A stretch of DNA of 20,388 nucleotides. It comes from Silene noctiflora (Eukaryota; Streptophyta; Magnoliopsida; Caryophyllales; Caryophyllaceae). The notes beneath the pieces are model-generated. The model was not told the DNA's origin. It did no database searches and saw nothing but the letters and a program-made list of their open reading frames with translations. The stretch is from the NCBI GenBank assembly GCA_009801015.1, contig VHZZ01004647.1, positions 8,262 through 28,649 on the forward strand, given 5' to 3'. Positions within the stretch are counted from its first letter, which is position 1. Every line of letters starts with the position of its first letter. Shown here in pieces: positions 10,562 to 18,839 of this stretch. The position numbers and the translations under genes were made by a program.

Positions 10562-12305
10562 ATGGAGAACGAGGACGAACAAGGGAAACCCGGGAGTGGG
10601 CAGAAGCAGCTATCTTTTAATCAGTTGGAACAAGTTGATGCAGATCGAGCTTTGGCTCTTGCTTTGCAGGAACAGGTAAAGGAGAGTTCAGTGTAGTATT
10701 TTCATTGAAAAAAAAGAAAGCAAATTCACATGTTGCCCTATAGAAATTTGGTATTGCATTTCTGAGTCCCCTTGCAAATAGGTTAACATCAAGTTCTTAC
10801 TTTGTTTGTTCTGGTTTGGGACCCTTTCGAATCTATTGTTTTTTTTTTTTTTTTTCATGTTTCATTTTTGTAGGTATATTGATTTTTTTTTCTCGTGAGT
10901 AATTTCGTATTGTTTAATTTTTCAAGTATAAAAGGACAACATTTTAAAAGCAAAAAGTTTCCAAATTTTGATATTTCATAAAAAAAATACAAATTTTCTT
11001 ACTGCTGTATTGTTACTGATATTGCACATTTGAACATGTGTAGGAGAGTGCGTTCACAATGCTAGAGACAATTGGTAGCGATATAGAAGATGATGGAGCT
11101 CATGGCGATGATGAAGAGGAGGAAGTTGAAAGCTCCTCATCAAATGACCTTGATAGTAACTTAGAGAGCCAAGATTTTTATGGTAAGTATATGTCACCAT
11201 AACATAAATATACGGAGTAGTTTATTTTGTGTGTGTATTTGTTATTCGGTTGCTATAAACCCATTTGTTTTAACATTTTTATTGGCGGTAGAATTAGAAT
11301 TTCTCGAGGATGAAGAAGGCAGCGACACTGATGAGGTTAATATTTTTTTAATTACTTTTATGTTTCCATATTTCTAGATAATAGTTAAGCTGATAAAATC
11401 GCTGTGTAAAATATTTTGTTTTGTGATTACTTGATTTAATTATTAGCAATATCAAATTAAGTTATTTAAGTTACTTGTGTAGGTTGAAGAAGATGAAATT
11501 GATCCAGATGATATGTCTTACGAGGTGAGCTGCAACGAATGAAGTTTTAGTAGTTCATTTTGAGATATTTGATATGTGATAACTCCTTTTGCTAAATTTT
11601 TTGACATGAACATATAAAATGAGATGCTGCAGGAGTTAATAGCATTAGGAGAAATTGTTGGAGAAGCAAATCGTGGATTGTCCATAGATGAAATAGCTTC
11701 TTCTTTGTCACCTTACACACACAACTTTGTTGAGTGCAAAGCAACTATTGATCGGTGAGCCATCTTCATTTTCATTCTCCATTTCGAGAACGGCTATTTT
11801 CGTAGGTTGTCTCGCTAATCCAGCTCGTAGAAACATGTACAATTGTACGGATAAAACATTTTGAAAACCTTTAGACAGGTTTGTAAACCTACATCAACCC
11901 ATTAGCTCGCTTGTCTGTGGATCATAGGGTGACAAACATTTTCAAAATTTATAAAGACTAGGATCGTTAAGTCTTCCCCATATTTAATCCAAACTTGCAT
12001 ATGATCATTTTTAGTGTATTGATCTCATTGGTATGATGATTTAAATAAACTGCAGGTGCGTAATATGTCAAATAGACTACGAAAAAGGAGAGCCCTTGGT
12101 TGCTTTGCACTGTAAACATCCTTTTCATTTCGAGTGCATAAATCAATGGCTTCAAATTAAAAAGGTAAATCTATAAGATTAACCCTATTTACCCAACGTA
12201 ATATGTAAAATTGCACCCTCTTAATTTTGAAATTTGTTATTGCAGGTTTGTCCAATATGTTCGATCGAAGTAACTCCACTCAACAATCATAAAATGATGA
12301 TGTAA
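10562..12305 (+). CDS. BBR: RING-H2 E3 ubiquitin ligase, BIG BROTHER-related type, seven exons
   Basis: Probable RING-type E3 that passes ubiquitin from an E2 to target proteins. The Arabidopsis relative BIG BROTHER limits organ growth, and BBR is its sister type. Exons: 10562-10675, 11044-11182, 11292-11335, 11483-11524, 11633-11754, 12056-12164, 12246-12305. All are GT-AG and in phase, giving 630 nt and 209 residues. Residues 24-44 (QVDADRALALALQEQESAF) match the N-terminal motif of BBR proteins. Residues 48-112 are strongly acidic. DPDDMSYEELIALGEIVG, about 106-123, followed by RGLS, is the BB/BBR signature. The C-terminal RING-H2 has Cys155, Cys158, Cys173, His175, His178, Cys181, Cys192 and Cys195, so all eight zinc ligands of a C3H2C3 finger are present, and Trp185 sits at the usual E2-contact position. 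The protein is shorter than the Arabidopsis BBR I remember, mainly in the N-terminal and acidic parts. No membrane segment or signal peptide is seen, so it is probably soluble. Confidence 0.9.
10839..10855. repeat. T17 homopolymer in intron 1 of the RING-H2 gene
   Basis: Seventeen consecutive T within intron 1 (10676-11043). It is a simple slippage-prone tract with no other visible role. Confidence 0.85.
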
Positions 12306-12717
12306 TAATATTATTAACTTTACTCTTAGATGATTTTAGCTCTTCAAATCTGTGCATACTATTACAATGTTTAGAGAGTTAATTCCTCTCCTTTATTTGA
12401 TTCTGTAAATTCTTTCATCATTGCATGTGTATATGTGTATGACCAAAATGAAAAGTAAAGAACGTGAAAGTGAATACATTTCTTGTACAGTTTTTTTTTC
12501 TTAGAATACAAGTTCTCGTAGATGTATTTGATTTCTTTTCATTTCTTGTGAGAGGGAGCAAACAACATATGAGAGATTTGGATAACATTTAATTACAAAA
12601 GTAAAGTAATATATTTTCACTTTTTGTGAGAGGGAGCCAATAGCGTATGAAAGATATGGATCTACAACCCTATCAATGACTTGTGTCTTTACAATTAGGC
12701 TAATATTTTGCACAAAT
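12306..12717. other. 3' flank of the RING-H2 gene
   Basis: AT-rich sequence that should contain the 3' UTR and polyadenylation region (for example TGTAAATTCTTTCATCATTGCATG at about 12404). It then passes into the 78-bp-offset duplication and the MITE. The minus-strand open frame at 12501-12806 crosses both repeats and is not credible as a gene. Confidence 0.5.
12536..12666 (+). repeat. Two-copy direct duplication, offset 78 bp
   Basis: Two related stretches of about 52 bp, 12536-12587 and 12614-12666, share TTGTGAGAGGGAGC, then ATATGAGAGATTTGGAT against GTATGAAAGATATGGAT. They differ at roughly one position in six, so the duplication is not recent. It lies directly upstream of the MITE. Confidence 0.7.
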
Positions 12718-12898
12718 TCTCCCGTGTGACAGAGGTATCCGTCGCAAGCTTGTGACGGGTACCACTTTGTCTCACAAAAGACCCATGAGAGGAGAGAGGA
12801 AAGCAAGTGGGGGGTGCCCCACCTTTTGCTTTATTCGTTTTGTGAGATAAAGTACCCGTCGCAAGGATTTGTGACGGGTACCTCCGTCACAAGGGAGA
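12718..12898. mobile_element. 181-bp hairpin MITE with terminal inverted repeats of about 60 bp
   Basis: The left arm starts TCTCCCGTGTGACAGAGGTA and the right arm, read on the other strand, starts TCTCCCTTGTGACGGAGGTA. The two stay alignable for about 60 bp, through TCCGTCGCAAG, GTGACGGGTACC and CTTTGTCTCACAAAA. Only about 55 bp of unpaired centre remain, so the transcript would fold into a long hairpin. There is no coding capacity. A clear target-site duplication is not visible, so the superfamily is uncertain; Mutator-like or other TIR families are possible. It lies 412 bp past the stop of the RING-H2 gene. Confidence 0.8.
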
Positions 12899-13689
12899 CT
12901 AGCTGAATATCTTGTTAGGTTTTGTTTTTTTCACAGAAATTTTCTTAATTGAATGGACCAGGATTTAACTGAAATAATTTAAAGTCAATTAGAATTTATA
13001 GGAAATCAAGAACTTAATAATAATAATAACTAAAATAATAGCAATAAAAAATTATTATTAATATTATCGTAATTATTATTATTATAATAATAAATATATT
13101 ATAAAATAATAATATGATAAAATAATATAATAATATAATAAATAAATATTGTATAATAATACATACTCCACAACTTCTAATATTTCACCGCCTTCAAAAG
13201 CACCCTCGCAAAACTCCGACGACTCTTCAACACCAACACTACTCCGACATCAAGCTTGTGCAGTGGACGAGTAAGAGAAGAGGAGGAGTTGTCGGACTGC
13301 AGAGAGCACCTCTACCTTTGACCTTGTGTTCTTATCTCCACCACCCCTTCTCTTCTCATTATAAACACCACTTTCGAACCAAGGTTTCAATCTTTTTCAA
13401 TTTTTATTCCCAAATTCAACACTTCCGTTGTTATTTCTTTTTCTCAACTTCTGAACTTATTTTGGTCCAACCAGATAAACCAAGGAAAATCAAAATACGA
13501 AATCCTAATAAACTCCCTTGAAATCCCCGATTCTTTTTAAAAGATTATGTGAATCAAATTAAAAACTGAATTTGGTTTAAATTTCTGGGCGTAATTTGAA
13601 TGCATTTGGTCTAAATTTCTCGGCTTGATGTTAGACATCTCCACCTACTGCTACTAGTCATTGTCAAGGGTCCTCACAATCTCTCCATA
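12899..13689. other. AT-rich spacer with no supported gene
   Basis: The first part is AT-rich and contains the trinucleotide tract described separately. From 13170 to 13540 the sequence is pyrimidine-rich (CTCCACCACCCCTTCTCTTC, then ATTATAAACACC) and resembles a promoter or leader, and an 87-codon frame at 13258-13521 crosses it. That frame has no recognisable motif and no following exon I can identify, so I do not call it a gene. Confidence 0.45.
13012..13163. repeat. AAT/ATT-rich low-complexity tract
   Basis: About 150 bp built almost only from A and T, mostly AAT/TTA units in both orientations. Stretches such as ATTATTATTATTATAATAAT could form cruciforms or act as a nucleosome-poor spacer. 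It is not a clean microsatellite. Confidence 0.8.
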
Positions 13690-14525
13690 TAGGCAAGTTA
13701 TTGTTATTTGTACATTTGGAATATTATCGACGAGAGAAGCGAATGCAGCTTTCCTTACTAATTGGAATGGAGAGTCTTAGCTGAACCGGAGCGTCTCTAG
13801 TCGCGTATTCTTCAATCCAAATACTACAACAACCGGTGTGACATTGACATATTTCAGCCCAAAAATAATGTCTAATGTATGAGCTGGAATATCGTCACAA
13901 GCTAAGAATATAGTTAGAGGCGTCGCTACTACCGTAGGTAATGGAAGACGAACGCTCTTTCGGGACCACGCTTGCGTGGACGGAATTTGCGTGTCTGATC
14001 ATAATCTAGAAACAATTCTGGATAGTATTAATGGTAAGACGGTCAGCGAAATGTGGTGTGAAAATAACGGGTGGAAGTGGGAGCTATTCTTTGACTTGTT
14101 ACCACAATCAATAGTTCAAAGGATAGCTTCTATTTCTCTTATTAACGACTCGGACCTTGAAGATACGCTTTATTGGGTAGGAACGTCATCGGGGAAATTC
14201 ACTTATCAAATCCGCCTGGGATTCTTGTAAGGCAAGGACATTCCTTCTTCACTCAAACCTATAATAATGTGCCGTACTATATGGAGGTTACCGGTTCAAC
14301 AAAGAGTCCGTATGTTGTTTTGGCTTGCTGCCCATGATGAAAGATTAATGGTTAATGTTAATCGAGTTAAAAAAAACATGGGGGACAACCCTATGTGCCC
14401 ACGATGCGAGGAGGAAGAGAAAACGACGGAGCATCTCTTACGTTCGTGTCCTATTTCGTGGCAAATTTGGAGTTTAATAGGTAACCCTGCTTCAACGTCT
14501 ATTTTTAGGGAAGTGATAGGGCGCC
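13690..14525 (+). mobile_element. Decayed LINE (L1-type) 3' fragment with zinc-binding region
   Basis: Pieces in plus-strand frames match the C-terminal part of plant L1-type reverse transcriptase polyproteins in the right order: FGILSTREANAAFLTNW (about 13715-13765), WRVLAEPERL and SRILQSKYY (13768-13830), DIDIFQPK, MSWNIV, VGNGRRTLFRDHA (about 13934-13972), TLYWVGTSSGKFTYQI (about 14166-14210), then the zf-RVT region IWRLPVQQRVRMLFWLAAHD and CPRC..EHLLRSC (about 14279-14456). The fragment is dead. It has a TAG at 13798-13800, a frame change near 13765, another frame change between about 13890 and 13910, and a TAA at 14228-14230. There is no upstream endonuclease or RT core and no poly(A) tail. 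Similarity stops near 14525, where unrelated non-coding repeat sequence begins. Confidence 0.85.
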
Positions 14526-15618
14526 ACCCGGTGTTACTGATCTCAGCAACACCCTAATTAAATAAAAAGAAAAAATTAAAAAATAATTTGTTAGTTTCCA
14601 ATTGATGGTGGGATTTGTCGTCAACTCCCAATCAAACAATTAACCAAACAACCTAACTATGTAGTCGGGAAGTAGGGTGTCGATTCCACGAGAATGGTGA
14701 GGTATATACTCGGTTTGTTCAAGTCAATAGTCTAGTCAAGCAAAGGAAAGAGGTGATTCGATTAACTAAGTATTAAATTAAGCAAGAGAGAAACAAGATT
14801 AACTAGTATTAAGATGTAAACAATGGATGAAAAATTAGGGTGGTCGGGTTCACCTAAGCAAGAAAGACAAGAATAAGCAACAAACAAGGATAGGGTAAAA
14901 GAATGACTAAGGATAAGAAACTAATTTCTTAGGTCACTAAAAGTTCAACACAAAACTTTCGCTTTGGTCACAACTCAACGATTAACACACTATCAAACAT
15001 CCATTTTCACTTTCATTCAAAGAGATGTCAAGCAATTGTCAAAAAAAGGTGAGAGCTTTCACAAACAAATGTTGTTCGAACACCTTATATGCATGTTAAC
15101 GAAAGCCAAACAATTTTACCCAAATCCAAATGTTAACTACTCATGTTCATAGTCAAGCCCCTACTTAGGATTCCCCTACACCCTAGAAGGAAACTACTTA
15201 CACATGGTAAAGGAAATGTAAACAATTGAAACAAATAACACAAGTGAAATAATAGACATGATGTAATTTAAGATGACAACTAGAAAATAAAAATAAAATG
15301 TAAACGATTAATGAACTAACAAGAGAAGAGAATTGTACCAAACTAATGTAAAGCTTCAAACTTTGGATTAATTATCAAAGAAATTCTTCAATATTCTTGG
15401 TTACAACCCAACTTGCAAATGTAAACTATCCAACTAACACTAGATCTATGCTAAATTGAAGGTTAATTAACTACTAATTAAGGAAAGATTAAGTCTTTGA
15501 TTAAGGAAAGTTGAAATGCTTAAGGTAGGGTTAAATAGTGTAGGGTTCTCTATAAACATTACAATTAGGGGGGGGGGGGGGAATTACAAAATGGGCTGAA
15601 CTTGTCTTCAGGTACTCC
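14526..15618. other. Long non-coding repeat-like block
   Basis: No coding motif is seen. The block opens with the imperfect palindrome GGTGTTACTGA-TC-TCAGCAACACC (14530-14553). It contains GGGTGTCGATTCCACGAGAATGG (about 14676-14698), whose complement resembles sequence found near LTR ends and leaders of plant Ty3/Gypsy elements. It then runs through A-rich text into a G14 run (15568-15581) and the first hairpin cluster. It is probably part of an old LTR-element-derived non-coding region, but I cannot assign its ends or orientation firmly. Confidence 0.4.
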
Positions 15619-15815
15619 TAGCTGGCCGACCGGCTACCGGTCGGCTCGCCGGCTGGGAGTCTTCTGTTTCATTTTGGCATTTTTAAGAAGTCACCAGGTA
15701 TGCACAACCGGTCAGCCGACTGCCGGTGGGCTGACCAGCTGGGAGTCTTCTGTATCATTATGGAAAAACTAGATCATCAGGTGTGTAGGGCCGGTCAGCC
15801 GGCTGACCGGCTGGG
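15619..15815. repeat. GC-rich hairpin repeat cluster A (three units)
   Basis: Three GC-rich dyads start at about 15619, 15705 and 15788, so the spacing is 83-86 bp. Unit 1 contains GCCGACCGG-CTA-CCGGTCGGC. Unit 3 contains a perfect 22-bp palindrome (15790-15811) centred on AGCCGGCT. After each dyad comes GCTGGGAGTCTTCTGT or a variant, then AT-rich spacer, then a variant of CACCAGGTATGC before the next unit. The unit design and orientation match cluster B at 17842-18282. Confidence 0.85.
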
Positions 15816-15829
15816 AAGTTCTTGTATAT

Positions 15830-16317
15830 TTTCCCAACATTTTTCCAAGTTTGGTTCTCCTTGCATTCCACTTTTCATAATATATTTATTCCCCTTTCTT
15901 AGCCATCTCAAATAGGCTTCTTCTTATTTTTGGCTTCCTTTTTACTTCCATTAGTGAATGTTTTTGGCATTTGGTTTTGAAATGACTACCATACTAGATT
16001 GCGGGCACACTCTTATGAGTCGAAGATAGGTGAGTTCTACTCAAACAATTATCCTTTCACATATATATTTGAGCATGAGTGAACTGTGAGAGTCCGAAAG
16101 TCAAAAGATCATGCAAGAGCTTAAAGGTTTGTTTGAAGTCATGCACATTACACCGTCATGTAAACCTCAACCATGTATATGCATTATCCTTATGCCCATG
16201 TTGTTTCAGGATTTGAATCATATGCTTGTTAGCTTATTTGGGATTATACATTTGTAGGGGTTGTCTTAGTTTCTTATGCTTGCTTGAGGACAAACAAGGG
16301 TTTAGCTTGGGGGAGTC
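15830..16317 (+). mobile_element. Possible 3' internal region of an LTR retroelement, ending in a polypurine tract
   Basis: On the plus strand the text ends TTGCTTGAGGACAAACAAGG, then TTTAGCTTGGGGGAGTC. A CTTGAGGACAA..AGCTTGGGGGAG block immediately before a TG-starting LTR is the usual 3' internal end of plant Ty3/Gypsy elements of the Athila/Tat kind. The purine tract is at 16309-16315. The rest of the segment (for example GAGCATGAGTGAACTGTGAG near 16071) is non-coding. It is fossil material with no coding part of its own visible. The call is inference from motif order. Confidence 0.45.
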
Positions 16318-17840
16318 TGACGTGTCCAATTTATATACGATTTAACCCCCTATTTTAGCTCGGTTTTATTCGATTATAGCACTTTTATTAGTGTATTAGT
16401 GAGCTAATTCCGTGTTCTAGGTATTTTGCTTGTGTTTATTATATTTTATAGGAAATAGAGCATTCGGTAGCTTTTTCCCGTCAAATTAGCAAACACCGAG
16501 TTCACAAGGCTACGTGGAAACAAGGCTTGATCATGGTTAAAGCATGTTGAGAAGAAATCTTTGGGTTAATGTCCAAATGTGGAAATGAGGCCCAAATGCA
16601 AAGATGAGGATTAACAAATGTGGTAAATGTAAAGAGATGAAGCCCATAAGAAGAGTAGAAGTCAATGCTTAGGATTCCTAAAAATACTTTTAACAGGAGA
16701 TTAAAGATGAGTTAATACGGGTTTCTCGGATTCCGTATTAACTTAATGATTAGATTTATGAGGAAAATTGGATTCCCACGACCCCGATCGGGGTGGGGTG
16801 TCCTCAATCTGGGTGACCCTTATGTGGAAAGTTTATGTAACACACGCAATTTTCATTTACGGTCTTAAAAGTAATTTAATAATTTAATCAAAGCAAATTA
16901 TATTTAAATCTTATTTTTGGGTAAGAATATATATTTTGAGTGTAATATTCATAAATATAATATTATAGTCTGTCTTAAGCGTATAGTAGCCTTGAGACGT
17001 AATTTCAAGTCATTTCCGACTCAATTGGAGTTGTTTTGGGCCTAGACATGTTAATGGACCCATATAATACCCTTTTTCCACTCAACCCTCACAAAACCCT
17101 CATAATATCATCACCCTCACCAATTTTCTCAGCAAACTTCATTTTAAAACAAACACCATTGTTACTCCCTTCACCTTTAATCTTCAAACCTTCATATCTT
17201 CTTCATTTCTCAACCAATTCTTTTGTTTTTCGCGCCATTTTTTTCCTCTTCTCGTTCTACATCTTTATAAGTAAGAAAGGCAACACTTTTCTCCCTTATT
17301 TTTAAATTTCGAAACCCTAATCCTCCATTAGAGGGTGGATTCTTCATTTAATCCTTCAATTTTATGTTTAGGTGAAGATTTGGAAGACCCGGAGGAAGGT
17401 GGCCAAAGTATTGAGGATTCTCTCGAAGATTAGGAAGCAAAAGGTAACGGTGATAGGTTACTCGATATTACATTTGGTTTGTGTGTTTGTTTGTGTTTAA
17501 TTTTGGTGCTTATAAATTAAAGTTGAACCATTTACATGTTTTATCATATTCCTTGTTCAATTCATGAATTATGGTGTTCATATTATGTGAATGAAGAATT
17601 TTTGAGTTAGTTTGGTGATTACTGTGACAAACATGCCATCTTTTACATGCTTTGAGTTTATTATGACAAAACTTATGTTATTGTGATGGTTTAATTATGA
17701 AAAAGGAATATATTGGATGTTGGGTTGTCATACTTGCTGAAATTACGTGTTGTACGTGTTTTCGTCTCTTAAGCATGCTAAAATTTGGGTTCGAAAATGT
17801 GTTGCGTGAGAAATTGGCTGAAATTTGTATACAGGCGTCC
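16318..17840 (+). mobile_element. LTR-like sequence, plus orientation, 3' end not resolved
   Basis: The putative LTR starts TGACGTGTCCAATTTATA just after the purine tract. It is non-coding. It contains a perfect 12-bp palindrome CCCCGATCGGGG (16782-16793), a TATA-like CCATATAATACCC at about 17060-17072, and a long pyrimidine-rich leader-like stretch to about 17340. This is how plant LTR promoters often look. No second copy of the LTR start, no matching end and no primer-binding site were found, so this may be a solo or truncated LTR. The right limit given is only where hairpin cluster B begins. Confidence 0.4.
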
Positions 17841-17841
17841 C

Positions 17842-18282
17842 CAGCCGGTGGACCGGCTGCCGGTCCACTGACCGGCTGAGAGCATTATGTTTTAAATGGT
17901 TCAATTTTGGTGTTGGGTGTGTCTCAGCCGGTGGACCGGCTGCCGGTCCACAGGCCAGCTGGGAGTCGTCTGTAAGTTGTATTTATTTTTGTAAATTGCC
18001 AGGTATGCCCAGCCGGTGGACTGGCTGCCGGTTCACATGCCGGCTGTGAAGTTTCTGTTCATGTTTGGTTTTTAGTATGTGGATGTACTCCTAGCCAGTG
18101 GGCCGGCTACCGGTCCACTACCGGCTGAGAGGTTTCTGTCATGTTTTTGGGAAATTTGGTTTAGCATGGTGTCCCAGCCGGTTGGCCAGCGGCCGGTCCA
18201 CAGGCCGGCTGGGAACATTCTGATTGTTTTTGAAAAATTTTGATGGAAGCCGTTGCTCCAGCCGGTTGGCCGACGGCCGGTG
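17842..18282. repeat. GC-rich hairpin tandem array B (six units, period about 83 bp)
   Basis: Dyads start at 17842, 17925, 18010, 18092, 18175 and 18259, so the periods are 83, 85, 82, 83 and 84 bp. Each unit opens with a dyad of about 37 bp. In unit 1 it is CAGCCGGTGGACCGGC-T-GCCGGTCC followed by a CCGGCTG closing arm. Then comes about 46 bp of AT-rich spacer carrying a TTCTGT or similar motif and T-rich text. The spacers are related to each other but diverged. The last unit is partial. The array is rich in CG and CHG sites. It abuts the protease part of the minus-strand Athila-like element. Confidence 0.9.
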
Positions 18283-18327
18283 CCTAATGGTATTGTTCTT
18301 GCTAAAGGTCACCATATCATTACCCAC

Positions 18328-18780
18328 TTACAAAGGTAACTTCCCATTTTTCACATCAATTAACGCGGCCGCGGTGTGCAAAAATGGTCTTCCCAAAATG
18401 ATTGGGGTTTGCGAATCTTCGGCTATATCAAGAATAAGGAAGTCAACGGGTATAAAAAACTTACCAACTTTAACGGGCACGTGTTCTAAAACACTCAAGG
18501 GTTGTTTCAAAGAACGGTACGCCATTTTAAAAGTAATACTTGTGCATTTTAAAGAACCCACGTTAAGTTTTTCACAAATAGAGAGGGGCATGACACTTAC
18601 ACTAGCACCTAGGTCGCAAAGGGCCTTATCAATGGTATATGTGCCTATAGTACAAGGGATAGAATAACTACCGGGATCCTTAAGTTTCAGAGGAGACTTG
18701 TTTTGCAAGAGTGCACTACACTCTTCGTAAAAGCTATGGTCTCTACATCATTGAAGGATTGCTTCCTTGTGAGGATTTCT
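18328..18780 (-). mobile_element. Athila-like protease part of the fossil element
   Basis: Retroviral-type aspartic protease, which in an active element would cut the gag-pol polyprotein. Visible motifs are CDLGASVSVMPLSIC (active-site loop, with Leu where most proteases have Thr, normal for Athila), the flap-side segment LSVLEHVPVKVGKFFIPVDF, and PIILGRPFLHTAAALIDV. The order and spacing fit the family. It is listed only as a component of the broken element. Confidence 0.88.
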
Positions 18781-18839
18781 TTCATGAATTTAGAATAAGA
18801 AAGGACCTGTGTAAGCAATTCAACAAACGGAACGATAAT

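Noticed and set aside
13258-13521. Plus-strand 87-codon frame after a pyrimidine-rich stretch
   Set aside because: No motif and no continuation into a downstream exon. It looks like non-coding promoter- or leader-like sequence.
14517-14530. Primer-binding site on the minus strand (TGGCGCC)
   Set aside because: Only about seven bases match the start of a tRNA-complementary site. The rest reads as LINE sequence, and no gag follows in that direction.
14530-14558. Helitron 3' end (hairpin followed by CTAA and T)
   Set aside because: The hairpin touches the CTAA with no usual gap, its stem is not GC-rich, and no TC 5' end or helicase remnant is seen.
15700-15915. Plus-strand 71-codon frame with repeated Arg/Ala/Gly/Asp
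   Set aside because: Its composition comes entirely from the GC-rich hairpin repeats of cluster A.
17036-17305. Plus-strand 89-codon frame in the LTR-like region
   Set aside because: Pyrimidine-rich leader-like sequence gives a Ser/Phe/Pro/Leu string with no domain.
17842-18282. CRISPR-like array (37-bp repeats, about 46-bp spacers, very regular period)
   Set aside because: The spacers are related to each other and T-rich, the repeats have diverged, the context is a plant nuclear retroelement, and there are no cas genes. It is a diverged tandem repeat.
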